A DNA stretch of 64,000 nt from positions 2,384,501 through 2,448,500 of the forward strand of contig JAHHIN020000030.1 of the NCBI GenBank assembly GCA_019925095.2, read 5' to 3'. Source of the DNA: Dendrolimus kikuchii (Eukaryota > Arthropoda > Insecta > Lepidoptera > Lasiocampidae). This document shows positions 21,755 through 33,489 of this stretch, one piece after another. A program made the position numbers and the translations under genes. The notes below the pieces were generated by a model. It ran no database searches and was not told the DNA's origin. It was given only the letters and a program-made list of their open reading frames with translations. How positions within the stretch are numbered: position 1 is the stretch's first letter; every line of letters starts with the position of its first letter.

Positions 21755-23461
21755 TGGTTTTTTAGCAATGCCGTAATAGTTTATTTTATAATGATTAATT
21801 ATTTTGGTCATGTCATATATGTTACATTTGCAGATTAATCCCGAAATTAAATAAGTGATTGTGTTTTTATCACAACTAGGTGAGTCGTAACGCTAAAATT
21901 GAACATTATTTTTATTTATATGATGCAGGTTTTTTAACGTAATTAATTGTATTCTTTTTTAATTTTTTACCTAAATGACGGGTTTCCGATAGTTTTAGTG
22001 TCCTTATTACACCATAGCAAACCATATTTATAGTCTTTAAATACAAAAAACGCATAATTTTCAGGTTCCGCGTTTATGCAAATTTACCCTGGTTTCTTAT
22101 ATGGATGAAATTTACAGACAGGAATAGTAATATAATACACAGGTTCTAAAAAGAAAGAAGGAAGGAAGATCTATGGACGAACATGATGAATTTAGAAACC
22201 TTCACAAAACTACTTACATCAGGATTTTAGCTCCTCTTATTTCTCCAATATGTACTATAGCTATGTACTCTAATAACATTACATGTTAGGTAGGTTTAGC
22301 GTATCAGCCTTTACAAAATTAACACTCCTATTTGAAGATCCGGCCATGTTTAGAAAGAGAAAATTTTAATACATTTTCATTAATAAAACAGTTCACTTTT
22401 TTGTCGGATGATTTTAGAAGATTTTTCGAAGGACGAAATGAATTTTAATGAATAATATTAGAATTTAGAAATGCTGCATTAACCGCCGATCTAAAGCCGA
22501 AATACCCAATGTTGCCAGGTTGCTAATAGTGAAATTACTAAAATTTGTAGTTTTTGTAGGTACACACGTGTGTGTATGAAAGTAACTCACAACATATTGA
22601 CTTAAAAAAGACCTTAACGAACATCGCCATGATTTTTGAATTGAAAACTTCGGTAGGTACTTCTAGGATGGGGACAATGCACTGAATTCGCACGACCGTC
22701 ACGCTCAGATACCAAGTTTTTATCTTTGAAGTGCAGTCCTTACGACTGATATTTTTTTAAAGGTCTGACTAATAATACTCCCCCCTCCCCTCAATTGACA
22801 ATACAACCTTTTTATTTTACCTGGATTGACAACATCATTGGATAATGTGATCATATCTAGGTATCAGACATTAAAAATGATAACCCAAATATGATACCAA
22901 ATCAAAATATTTTAGTGGTCGAATGAGCTTTATCTGTTTTAATCGCCGAAAGAATACTTTATTACAAATTAAGAAAAGTAATAACATCGCAATGGTGTCT
23001 AATAAGTAATTTATGCCTGGTTATCAATGAATGGTATTCAGTCTAACTGTACATTATTCAGTTTAAGTTATATTATATTGATTTTTCACTAAAGGTCACT
23101 TTAAATAACTTAACGGTAACTTTAGAAAATAATAAATGTTGAACACCAAAAATAAATATATAAAATAAATCTACCGATAAAATCGCTAAGCTGGCCACAC
23201 TAAAATGATCACGATATGTCATAATGGATAATGACAGTAACATTTAAATAGTAGCACAGATTAATATGATTATTTTTGTTTTATAGGCAAAGGAATTAAT
23301 GTAAAGTTGTCCCCAATGACGTCATCTGATAAATTTTTTTAAAATCGAATTAAAAAAAACTAACTCTTAAAACACAAAAATATTCAAATTAATATCTTAA
23401 AATACCCTATTTTACGAAATAAAAATATAAAATCAGAGGGTAATTTTTTTTGAACAATCCC
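21755..23461 (+). repeat. Composite arm, copy 2
   Basis: The first part (21755-22090) is the inverse of 14900-15265; the rest is the direct counterpart of 16557-17979. It ends in GAACAATCCC followed directly by the host-like ORF. Sequence includes GACGTCAT near the end, as does the left end of the insertion near 13035. Confidence 0.8.
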
Positions 23462-24073
23462 AATTACGTCACTAAATACGATAAAAAGCCTCTGAAAATC
23501 AACGATATTTACGCAAACCAACATAAAGTGAAAAACGATGAAAAAGTCAAAGAGTTTATTAAACATATTTACAAACAGACTTTACAAGTTTTTGACAATT
23601 TAAAAAATAAAGTGACTGGTCACATTGTGAGGAAAAAATTAGACTTCTTGGCGCGGAATTACGACGCGAAATTCAACGAGTTTGTTGAAGAAACGAAAAG
23701 ACAGAAAATCAAAACACGTTTGGGTGCTCAAAAAGTTATATTTAATACTATAGACACGTCTAATTTTATTCTAAATAGGTTGATAAATTATTTTATAGGC
23801 GATATGGATCGAAAGGGAATTTTGAGAAGCAATATGGCGTCCACCCATGTAATCAGAAAAGAGGTCGATAAAGAAATTAATGGTGAAAATAAACACGCAT
23901 GCACTAAATTCGGTGTTTGTAGATCTGGAAAATCTTTTACAGATTTTTTAATAGATTTCTTAACAATATCATTAAAATGTGACGATAGAAAGTTGAAACA
24001 ATTATCCGATTCGTTAACGGAAGTTGCTAAGAATACAAAAGTTAAGATAATGACAACGAGCGTTTGTTTTTAA
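23459..24073 (+). pseudogene. Unrecognised host-like exon, right part
   Basis: An open frame of about 204 codons continuing the phase of 12674-12873 after the insertion. The protein is Lys/Asp/Asn-rich and mostly helical-looking. It includes TGHIVRKKLDFLARNYDAKF and a region with two cysteines (HACTKFGVCRSGKSFTDFL) and a third at ISLKCDDRKLK. It stops at 24073 after a run of T; another frame is open directly afterwards (24064-24360), which suggests a 1-nt slip or a splice site there. Family not recognised. Low GC and no similarity to local elements support a host origin, although an unknown element gene is not excluded. Confidence 0.5.
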
Positions 24074-24360
24074 AAAGTTTGGACAAACTTGAACGTTCGG
24101 ATACGAGGCTTTTGAGATTTGGTTTGATTATTGGGAAAAACGTTCTGATAAAAAGAAATAAGCCTATTCATGTGGCGGTTAAATTACCAGGTTTGTGTTT
24201 TGTAAAATATAAATCTTCGTCAAAATCTGTACAATCGTGCCAGTTAAGTTTGAAGCCTGGGTACCGGTTTCCTATTCTTCTTTTCTGTGTCCTTCTTCAG
24301 TTTCCTTTCGAAATATGGTTTAACACGGTCTCTGTACATGACCAGTGCCAAGTATTATAG
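24064..24360 (+). other. Open frame following the host-like exon, shifted by one base
   Basis: It begins at the T-run where the previous frame stops and encodes FLKSLDKLERSDTRLLRFGL, continuing to a stop at 24360. The first 50-60 codons have the same Lys/Leu/Arg-rich character as the upstream exon and could be its continuation after a frameshift. The last part looks like random open frame. Confidence 0.3.
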
Positions 24361-24555
24361 TGTAACAGTCACCCGCGATTTTATGTGCGTTTGTTGTTAA
24401 CATACCTACTAAGGACACACAACCTTCAACGACGTCTGCCCGCCTTCGGGTTGTACACACAGCGATGACGCGTGTATTCGCTTCGCCCCACCGGATATTA
24501 TGACACAGCGGCAACGTTATACTTATGGTAATATTTTGGCCAACTTAAACATTAT

Positions 24556-24831
24556 GGGCCTTACTTATAATCGTTTCTTAAATTTAAAGAAACTGCTCAG
24601 CAACTGATTAGTGAAAATCTTACCCATAAACTCCTCTTTAGTCGAATATTTTGGGTACAACCTACGTTATTCATTCAACTTTCGTTTATCTGTGCTCCTC
24701 TTAGGTAAACAACAGGTAATACACGTTTATAAGTGAAAAAAAAAGATATTCATTGATTAGGCTCTGATTCTGATTCTCTTACTTAAGAGATGCCTAATCG
24801 TTTCTTAACGAGATTATTATAAGTAAGGCCG
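24556..24831. mobile_element. MITE with GGGCCTTACTTATAAT ends (copy 2)
   Basis: 276 bp with ends GGGCCTTACTTATAAT and ATTATAAGTAAGGCCG, flanked by TAT on both sides. It is the same family as 11237-11511, and the two define the element boundaries independently. Confidence 0.85.
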
Positions 24832-25680
24832 TATATTTATAAACTAGCATTTGCCCGGAACTTCGTCTACGTCGGACAAATAACAAAAATTAAAGTTATT
24901 TTTTTATAATTTACACTTCCTTTTTGATTTGTTATTATTTCCTTTTTAATTTAGATTAGATTAGGCTTTCATTATCTTTGTATAAAAAGTATTTAGGAGC
25001 TGTCCATTAATGTGTTAGAATGTGGTTAAATTTAACGGGAAGGTGCTGAGGCCGAAGATACAAGTTATTTCATACTTTCGGTTTTAGTCACTAATATACT
25101 ACTGAAGCGTAGGAAGTCTTCAATGAAGCACTATTATGCGATTTTATAATACTTTTATAAATATTTGTTGCGCGTACAATTTTTCGTCTTTGTTCCGTTC
25201 TTGATTTTTCGAATATTGGCGGTTGGCCGTAGACAATGAGCGTTTGTCATAGGCAATTTTGATATTGCGTGTACACACCGGCGCGAGCGGACTGATTTCA
25301 TACTCGGCTGGACCGGTGTGTACCTTCCCGTTGTAAATCGTGCCGCGACAACTACTAAATCTAAATTTTTGTCATTATCTCAGTCAGGTAACATTTTTTA
25401 CTGGAAATAAAGTTGATTATTATTGTTACTAATAAATAAATTTTAAAAAAATATTCCGCCGCCAATAACAACCGTTCGAAGTGTACATATTTTTAAAATC
25501 AAACTGAAACCGCTCCTGTACGAACACCAAAGGCAGCAAGCAGATCTCGCACTTGATACGAGCGCCTTATAGTAACACTGGTTGTGTCTTTTTCATAGTT
25601 ATATTCATGGCTTTTATTGTGGGGGCACGCAATGCCCTTAAAGGAAATTTCGAAAAATTGCCATAAAACTGAAACAATTT
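24832..25680. other. No gene seen
   Basis: AT-rich sequence with a degraded motif common in lepidopteran repeats near 24850 (CCGGAACTTCGTCTACG) and a GC-rich patch with CACACCGGCGCGAGCGG around 25270. No supported ORF or RNA gene. Confidence 0.5.
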
Positions 25681-25682
25681 TT

Positions 25683-25762
25683 TTTTTCAACCCATATCGG
25701 TCCACTACTGGACGTAGGCCTCCCCAAGTATGCGCCATATATCCCGGTCTCCCGTCTTTCTC
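25683..25762 (-). repeat. RTE-clade LINE, 3' tail fragment
   Basis: On the minus strand this reads as the C-terminus LGEAYVQ-stop-WTDMG-like, the usual end of lepidopteran RTE ORFs (GEAYVQQWTAIG). The CAG codon for the first Q has become a stop. Only about 80 bp remain. Confidence 0.6.
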
Positions 25763-25962
25763 ATCTAACCCCTTGGAAACTGAAATAAATAAATTTTGGT
25801 AACCTTTACAAAAAAAAAAGGATTTTTTAATAGGTCAAAATTATACAAAATCTAATCTATCTTTCCTGAACAGTTACCGTGTCGCCTCATACGAAATGTG
25901 CGATGCTCTTCAAGAGCTAAGTGAGTTGAGTTTAGTTTTGCAAAATCGGAATATAAGCCTAC

Positions 25963-27000
25963 GGCCGCGCGCACTTTGGACACGTTTTCGTACGAATTTT
26001 ACTCGTGCGGACACGTACGAACACCTACGAACGATCCCGACATTCCAAGTACTATGGGGGCGCGCATACTGGGTGCGAGTTAGTCGATATGTAGTATCCA
26101 TTATCCGTGGTAGAGGGCCACAGTTTACGGGGGTATCGGTGGAATCACCTTTACTGTACGAAGTGGTAAGGCCCTGCTTCCCAGGGCTTAGTACCAAATC
26201 GGCGCACTAGGATGTCAGAAGATTTTAACTACGTTATACATCCTCGGCAATCTAGATATATACTCTCATAGGGACCCAGGTAGGTTTAGTGGGTAGTTTG
26301 TTCGGCCTCCTCCTTTAATGGAGGAGATCCCGTTTGCCGTTTGGTGCAAGAGACCCACACGCACACGAAGCGCGCGGCACTAGGCGGCGCTTTTGGTCTT
26401 CCCCTGTATCCAAGACCCGTGTGTGTGTCACAAGGAAAGACATTCGCCCTGAGTTAACAAAAAAAAATGTAGTATCCATAGTAGTTTGTGGTTAGTCGTG
26501 CATATACATACGTAGTATCCATAGTAGTTTGTGCATATACGTACGTGACGTGTAGTTCAGACGTCCGAAAACAATCGGAACTTGTTGGGATTTTAAAACA
26601 CATTCGTACGTTTTAACGTAAGAAATGGATATGTTTAGAATATAATCAAACGTTTCTCTTTTAATACATACATAACGATGAAACAGTATGTGATCATTAT
26701 ATAAGTCTTCCATAATATGATGAAATTCACCAAAATCGTGTCTTTTTAAATATATTTCACAAACCCATTCGGTTCTACGATAGCGACGACGCCACCGCAG
26801 TCTTCGAGTTATAAGAGAATTGTCGCGAAGATACAGATTATTCATCACGCTCCAACCAAAGCAGACTTCAGAAGTCCGATGTCACTGGAACATTGCTCAT
26901 TTGGCGAATAAAAACGTTTACAGTGTGCGCACTCAATTCGTACGACCACGATCGTACGTATACTGTACGATACGAATTCGTGTCCCAAGTGCGCGCGGCC
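25963..27000 (-). mobile_element. PIF/Harbinger-derived transposon with GGCCGCGCGCACTT ends
   Basis: Inverted ends GGCCGCGCGCACTTTGGACACG (left) and its near-exact inverse (right, ending at 27000) enclose 1,038 bp. Inside, on the minus strand, is the start of a Harbinger transposase. A TWA target duplication is not clear: the flanks read CTAC on the left and TAATG on the right. Internally deleted, hence non-autonomous. Confidence 0.7.
26590..26848 (-). pseudogene. Harbinger transposase, N-terminal fragment
   Basis: The minus-strand ORF beginning at 26848 reads RRLRWRRRYRRTEWVCEIYL, then a GEFHHIMEDL block, then RETFDYILN. This matches the N-terminal region of PIF/Harbinger nucleases: basic run, the (Y/W)VxxxxxxR strand, EFH, and the RxTFDYIL helix. 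The catalytic DDE part is absent, so the protein is inactive. Confidence in the family is moderate because only the N-terminus is left. Confidence 0.7.
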
Positions 27001-27984
27001 TAATGAGTGCTAATCAGAAAATTGATGTGTTTCAAATATTTCGACGAACAATAACTAAACCTGGTACGTACTCATGAAAAGGCTTTGGAAGCGGTGAATA
27101 TACCTACTGCTTAGATCATATAAACGTCTAGATCACGCATCAATTGCACAAAAACGGCCCAAAAACAGTGCACCAAAATTGGTGCACTGGCTTCAGTGGC
27201 TTCCCACGCCTGTTAGTGTCGTTTCGATTACTTTACTGGTTAGAGCTCTCGCAAAAAAAATTATTATGCCGGCCTGCGCTATTAAAATGTGTCGGAACTA
27301 TTTTAAAACAGGAAAGGATAAGGATGAGATGTCATTTAATCGGAAAACTTAACACTTTTCTCACGATTTCTTTGTAAAAACGTGAAATTTAATTTCGACA
27401 TTTTCAAGGTTTCGTATTGATTGATGTTGTCATGTGAGAAGTGTGACTTGCTTCCAAAATTTGGGGACTTGTTACGATTTTTTTTTATGAAATATGAATA
27501 AAAGAAAAAAATCTATAGAAAACAGTCATGTAATCTTTGTGTGTCCGGTTTTCTTAAACTAGTTTATATTACGTTTTAGACTTCCTACGGATCCAATTGT
27601 AGCATATTGTTGGACAAAGAGATGGATTTTGAAAGGAAGTATTTTGAATCATTTTCGGAGATATTTTTACACTATGGTTTTTTATATTTTCTTATCAACG
27701 GCACAATTGTATTGAAATAAAGTACCTAAAATAATTATATATGATCGTGACCGATAAGATGTAAGTTGTGTGAAGGATAATTAGAAAATTTAAGAATACT
27801 TAACCATCATATAAAATTATTTCTAATCTAACCTTAGCGCTTTGGACAATATAAACTTTTTAATGTAACCTTATGACGTTTGGCATAGAATTGACAGAAT
27901 GAGTGCTGCAAATATCGTCAAAGAGAATGTAAAAAAAACTGAATATCGTTTAAAGCAGATGCTTCGGTCGGAGTTATCTGTGCT
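27001..27984. other. No gene seen
   Basis: One 77-codon ORF at 27144-27377 lacks any recognisable motif. The rest is AT-rich intergenic-looking sequence. Confidence 0.4.
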
Positions 27985-28177
27985 AATATTATAAAGAGGT
28001 AAAGTTTGTAAGTTTGTGACGTTGTAGGGGGTAATTTTGGGATCTACTAAACCGATTATAAAATTATTTTACTGTTGGAAAGCTACGTTAACAGGGAGTG
28101 TCATAGGCTATATAACATGACGCTTTATACCACGGGAGCGGAACAGACCACGGGTGAATCCGCGCCGAGCCGCTAGT
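27985..28177 (+). repeat. Dispersed lepidopteran repeat, target of the hAT insertion
   Basis: It contains AATATTATAAAGAGGTAAAG, TTGGAAAGCTAC and a GCCGCTAGT end, an arrangement I associate with abundant repeats in moth genomes. The end GCCGCTAGTAATATTA is split at CCGCTAGT by the hAT element and resumes at 31338. Confidence 0.6.
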
Positions 28178-28559
28178 CAGGGCTGGGCAAAATATATGGT
28201 TTCCTTTAATTGAAATACAAATTACAAAATACTGTCTCGCATGTATTTAAAATACGAAATACAAAATACTTTAAAGCCGGGTATTTGAAATATAAAATAC
28301 AAAATACAGCATTTCAACTATCTGTATTTAAAATACCAAATACAAAATACAAATTACAAAATACCGTCAGGTGTTAGGTTATGTGAATAAAATATTCACA
28401 AAAATTAAATAATAATTATTATTAAGTCCTTGCCTATGAAATTGCCGTTTTTTCTGAAATAAGTTAACCTAATTTTATTAAAAAAAAAAATATTCTAATC
28501 TCCACGGCCTTGAAGACCTTTCCATCTTGTAGGTACGCGTAGATTTTGGTGGTTCCACC

Positions 28560-30340
28560 CGGATCTATGCGTGCTTATATCGGTCCTATGGCAGGGAATG
28601 CGCAAGGACTGAAACAGCTCGCTTTTTTGTACACGTTCAGGAGGTGACCTACAAAGTTTTTGGGCAGTATCCTTCAGCAGAGGTAGTCATACTCAGGAAT
28701 TTTAATGCTCATCACGCTGAGTAGTTGGGTTCCGTGAGAACTGATCTGCCAGGGACTACTGCCTACGATTTTGCTCTTGCCCATGGATTCACTCAGGTGA
28801 TTACGGAATTTACCCGAATACCGGATAGTGTGGATCATGAGCCTTCTTTGCTGGATCTTCTGCTGACTACACACCCGGAGAAATACCAGATCTCCATCAG
28901 TGCTCTACTAGGAACCTCTGATCATTATCTGGTATCTTCGGTGGTGCCCCTTCCTATACCCGATCGGACTCGTCCCGGTGGACGACGGAAGGTGTGGTGA
29001 TACAAGTCAGCAGATTGGGATGAACTCCGTGAATTCTATGCATCCTACCCATGGAGGCAGTTATGTTTCTCGTCGGAAGATTCTGATGCGAGTACAGACT
29101 CGATCGCCGATGTAGTACTGCAGGGAATGGAATATTTCATTCCAAACTCAACGGTACCTATCGGTGGTACGAGTAAACCACCATGGTTTGATAAGTCCAG
29201 TAGTGAGACTGTAAAGCTAAAGCAACAGGCTTATCGAGCCTGGCCTGCAACGCGGGCTCGTCAGGATCCAAGTTCCTATAACCTGAAAAAGAGATACAAT
29301 GCCGCCCCCAGGTCTCTCAAAAAACAGTTCGGCAAAATTCAATCACATCGGCAGAATTGGTGAGCGCCTCTTTAGCTACTCTTATGGGATTAGAGCTTTT
29401 TGGGCCCTCGCCAAAGCTGTCGAATGAAACTTTTGTCGGGCGTCTCTTCCACCTCTGCGTATAGTGGACGACCGTCTGGTACACACCGCCAAAGATAAAG
29501 TCAATCTTCTGGGTGAAATCTTTGCGGCCAATTCAACTCTTTACGACGTAGGAGAATCTCCACATACAATCCCTGAGTGTGAATCGAATGGAATACCCGA
29601 CGGGCCTTACACCTGGCTATCCAGCTTTCTTGATTAGCGCAGCATTCAAGTCGTTGTCGACGGTTGTTGCTCAAGTTTCAAGCCCATCAACGCTGGTGTG
29701 CTCCAGGGTTGTGTGCTATCGCCAAAGTTGTTCATTTTACATATCAATGATATTTTGCCTATTCGCAACATTCATTGCAATGCGGATGACAGCACAGGCG
29801 ATGCGCAGTACTCTGGTCGTACAAACGTCCCTCGATCATTCAATCATGATCTGAAGTAGAGTATTTCTTAGAGAGTCTTTGAATGGGGGAGACAAAACCT
29901 TGTCCATTTCAACCCCAAGAAGACATAGGTCTACGTATTCTCTGCCAAAAAAACTCCATTCGAGAAATCGCTTCAGTTCCAAGGAACTCCCCTTACCACC
30001 TCCAAGAGTATTGGGATCCTCGGTGTTGACATCGCGAACGATGTTCAGGAGACATCTTGAAGGCAAGTCAAAACTTGCCTCTAAGAAGCTGGGAGTGTTA
30101 AACCGGTCCAAGAAGTACTACACACCGCGGCAACGCTTTGTGCTTTATAAAACCCAGGTGAGCCCGCATATGGAGTACTGCTCACACTTTTGGGATGGAG
30201 CACCTGGCTACCAACTCAATCCCCTACACTCTATTCAACGTCGAGCCGTTCGCGTTGTTGATGATCCCATACTCACAGACGGTCTAGATACGCTTGGCCT
30301 TATGAAAGCCTTCGCTTCTCTCTGCGTATTCTACTGACTG
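28560..30340 (+). pseudogene. Non-LTR retrotransposon relic (endonuclease-RT)
   Basis: Endonuclease pieces include FNAHHAE, LLDLLLTTHPEKYQISI and a TSDHYL block (28680-29000, with stops near 28723 and 28998). Reverse transcriptase remnants near 29690-29790 resemble GVLQGCVLSP...HINDIL. C-terminal pieces (29900-30290) read KLGVLNRSKKYYTPRQR and SPHMEYCSHFWDG. Many frameshifts. Jockey/CR1-like layout, but I do not assign a clade. The 5' and 3' boundaries inside the hAT element are unclear. Confidence 0.75.
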
Positions 30341-30627
30341 TATAACGGGGAGTATTCGGAAGAACTGTATAGAATGGTGTATTCGTCCTCTTTCTACCAT
30401 CGAACCGCTTGCCATGTGTTGGGATTTCGAGAAAGTGGGGGTGAAAACCCCCACTTTCTTAAGCCGCTTCGCTCATGTACGCAACGGTTCTGTAGAACCT
30501 TTTTCGTACATACCGTGAGGATTTAGAATGAGCTCCCAGCCGAGGTTTTTCCACAGCGCTACGATATGGAGTTTTTCAAAAAGGGTGTCATAAAATTTCT
30601 TCGAAGCCGGCAGCGGGTTGATGAAAT

Positions 30628-30722
30628 CTCTGGTGTTGCAAATGTCCATAAGCGACGGTAACGGTAACCGCTTTCCATCAGGTGGGCCGTCAGCCTGTCT
30701 GCTGTACTCCAGCTATAAAAAA
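30628..30722 (+). repeat. A-tailed dispersed retroposon family (copy 6)
   Basis: A 95-bp 3' fragment: TGGTGTTGCAAATGTCC, GTAACCGCTTTCCATCA, CTGTCTGCTGTACTCC, then TATAAAAAAA. It lies inside the hAT element, downstream of the LINE relic. Confidence 0.75.
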
Positions 30723-31339
30723 AGGTCGAAATTTCCAGAATGGAAGCGGAGAAACCAATAACAAGTGGTGCATTCATTGTAGTGTTCGCTCATAATGGTC
30801 GTTGATGTTGCTTGTCGCTCTTGCCGCGTTGCTGCCACGACGGTACTCTTATTCCATAATTACTCGAATTTTATCTATCCATGATGTCGAAAAAGCTTCA
30901 AATACGATGAAAACATAAGGTTTATCAATAAATAAATGACTAATTTTTAAAAAAGAATTTCATGTTTTCAGAGTAAAATTAATTTAAATTATATATCTTA
31001 GCCAAACAAAAATATTTATTTTAAATGGCCAGTACTACAGAACGTACCTAATATTTAGCGGTCACCATTTTGCTTATGAAACTATCGAGAGCTATTTTCT
31101 GAAGAACACACCCATCAAATGTATGTAATAGCTAAATGTATTTTATGAAATGTATTTTGAAACCATAAGTATTTGAAATACTAATTACAAAATACCTCAG
31201 CGTCAGGTATTTGAAATACTAATTACAAATTACATCTTTAAGAAGTAATTGAAATACAAATACAAAATACGTATTTGTATTTCAATTACGTATTTTAATT
31301 ACAAGTAATTAAAATACTGCCCAACCCTGCCGCTAGTAA

Positions 31340-32313
31340 TATTATAGATAACTTTTTATTGTCATAATTAAGATATTAATTTTGTCTATATTCTGTTAGC
31401 TGCATCTCCATTAATTCCTAATAAAGAAATAATTTAATATATTAATATGATAAAAAACAAACTTTAGTTCAGAAAATAATCAAACTGAACTAGTTTGAAT
31501 AAAAACTTTTGGATATGAATATTTTTATTTCTATAATAGCCCTTTTCAAGTGGTTTAGTTGCTCTTAAGTCCCTGCATTAAACTATCCCGTGTACCTACC
31601 CTGTAGTTCCTACTACTGATATAAACTTTGGATTATACATAAAGCCTACTACCCAATATGAACCTATCGAATCGTTCCAAGTCTACTATTACAAATGATT
31701 TCACTGACTTTTAGCGCAGGATAATCTTTGGGTTATAAATAGTCATCTAATAACCTTCGTGAACATGATGTGTAACACAAAAATAATTTGCCATTATGAA
31801 TAGTTTTTTTAGAATTATTACATTAGTATTGGTAATTAACAGACTTATAATTATGTACTAATATCTGTACAGACATTTTATTGCGAATTAAAATGACTAC
31901 ATGTGCTATGAATGTGTTATGAATTTATTTATGGTTCGTTCCAAGACACACAATTTTTGTTGCTAATACTTTATTTAAAAAAAAACTGAAACCTCTGAGT
32001 AATATTAAATTATAACACATAAAGCGATTAAATCATAACGATTATTTAAACTTTTCACTTACATAAAAAATATTTAATTATAAAAAATAGGGTAATATTT
32101 TTTTCCTGATATCCCGAAAACGCAGAGTGAATTTAGCAACGCTTCGCATTTTTGATGCCGTTTTTGGCAATGTTGTTTGTTAGCAATGCTCTCTCTAGAC
32201 ATGTTATATCTCAATGACCTACTGTCATTTTTTGGAGTCGAGCTACAAATCAAAAATTATAGACTTACAACTTTCGAGAATTAGCGGATCCCCAAAAAAA
32301 GTGACAAAAAAAG
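31340..32313. other. No gene seen
   Basis: AT-rich, without a supported ORF, repeat array or RNA gene. Confidence 0.45.
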
Positions 32314-32510
32314 GAGTTTTTGACGGGAACTGAAAGGAGATGTTGTGTTGTGCAGTTTTATTTTCTAAAAATGTGTAAAATTACTTTAAAATGAACAATA
32401 GTTGTAGGATATTGATAGTTTTTGAGTAGTAATTATGTGTTTTGCGAGAAATGTGAACTGTATAGTCAAATGTGGCCTCTTGAGTTGTCACAAGAACTCC
32501 GATGAATGGC
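32314..32510 (+). repeat. Repeat family X, copy 1
   Basis: About 195 bp with GGATATTGATAGTTTTTGAG, TAATTATGTGTTTTG, CAAATGTGGCC and CACAAGAACTCC in order. It recurs inverted at 36722-36905 and, for its last 110 bp, direct at 41630-41738. Class unknown. Confidence 0.8.
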
Positions 32511-32527
32511 ACCTGAAAAAAAAAATC

Positions 32528-32815
32528 TAGGACCCGATCCCAGCGTCACCTACCGGTTCCAATTGTGGATTTAAACCATCCGGGGACCCACCCACTCAAA
32601 CGCACAAAAACAAAATTGGCCCAGGTGATTGGGAGGATTCTAGATCCCGATCTCAGCGCCACCTACCGGTTCCAACGGGATAACAAGTGTCCTATGTCCG
32701 TTTCCTGGTTCTAAGCTACCTCCTCACCAATTTTCAGCCAAATCGGTACAGCCGTTCTTGAGTTATAAATAGTGTAACTAACACGACTTTCTTTTATAGA
32801 TATAGATAGATATTA
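32528..32815 (+). repeat. Related copy of the 118-bp repeat plus dispersed repeat tail
   Basis: The CCCGATC core at 32533 and 32646 repeats the unit of 10040-10487. The following AATCGGTACAGCCGTTC, TTGAGTTATAAATAG, AACACGACTTTC block is a common lepidopteran repeat end. Confidence 0.7.
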
Positions 32816-33040
32816 AATGTTCATTAGTTTTTTTTTTCTTCTACCTAGCACTAACAGAAGACCAGCGTTGGTTATTATCAACCAGCAGTTGCTGAGTTAG
32901 GGCCTGTTTAGAATTAGTTAACTTTTGGCTTTGGTTTAACTGTTAAACATTATTTTTTTTCCTTCAAAAAACGGAGTGACGGAACAATTATTGTTGTTAT
33001 CTTTCAGACGGCAATCTTAACTTCATCAACAAAACTGTAG

Positions 33041-33266
33041 CTCTTCTGGATGTGATTTCCTAGATAAGAAGCTACCACCAAACGAGCACAACAGTTTAGA
33101 ATGGAATGACCTTAAGACAAGCTTGGCCCAATGGTGTGAAGCGAAACGGACTGACGTTGAAGACATCACGCAGAGCTTTGTTAAGAAAATTAATACAAGC
33201 TTGACGAATATGCCCGAAGATGAATATTTGGAATTCAATGGAAATATTAAAACTATTTTAGAATGA
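33041..33266 (+). CDS. Possible terminal exon of an unrecognised host gene
   Basis: An open frame reads SSGCDFLDKKLPPNEHN, then LEWNDLKTSLAQWCEAKR, VEDITQSFVKKIN and ends MPEDEYLEFNGNIKTILE-stop at 33266. The sequence is hydrophilic with low-complexity-free, protein-like composition and matches no element type I know. A strong acceptor (TTATCTTTCAG) lies at 33007, but a TAA at 33018-33020 is in this frame; AG sites at 33040 or 33063 would avoid it. The upstream exons are not identifiable here. It could instead be a fragment of an old transposon gene. Confidence 0.35.
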
Positions 33267-33489
33267 GTTCAGTATTTGTTTTATGGCCGGTTCCTAATTC
33301 TTACTATTCATTCACTTGCCTTACCATCGGTTGAATTTTGACATTACTTTTGTATGGTGTTTATGTGAAATTTTAACCGAGAGCAAGATAAAAGAACGGT
33401 CAGTGAGATATAGGAACCGGGCCTAAACCGACAAGTTGACGGTTTATTCTTTGCTAATTTTACAGTTGTAAAACCTTTATGACAAGGGT

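Larger units (their letters stand above)
12874..23450. mobile_element. 10.6 kb composite insertion in the host-like exon
   Basis: The left end reads GGGGATTGTTC. Its inverse GAACAATCCCC ends the first internal copy at 17969-17979, and GAACAATCCC ends the second at 23452-23461. The composite holds a mariner relic, a foldback structure, a first long arm (16557-17979), a decayed I-clade LINE (17980-21750) and a second arm (about 21755-23461). Two boundary models keep the host frame: an 8-bp duplication TGAACAAT, with the element at 12874-23450, or 10-11-bp inverted ends with a 3-bp AAT duplication. I cannot choose between them. Confidence 0.6.
28178..31329. mobile_element. hAT-type non-autonomous element with nested LINE relic
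   Basis: Ends CAGGGCTGGGCA and TGCCCAACCCTG (inverse CAGGGTTGGGCA) with an exact 8-bp duplication CCGCTAGT at 28170-28177 and 31330-31337. Both subterminal regions are packed with TATTTGAAATAC/ACAAAATAC-type motifs on either strand, typical of transposase-binding arrays in such elements. No hAT transposase is present. The interior is a degraded LINE and an A-tailed retroposon, so the element either captured them or was invaded. Confidence 0.9.

Noticed and set aside
25896..26210. ORF pair at the left end of the Harbinger element
   Set aside because: It covers the inverted terminal repeat and has no domain; the transposase is on the other strand farther right.
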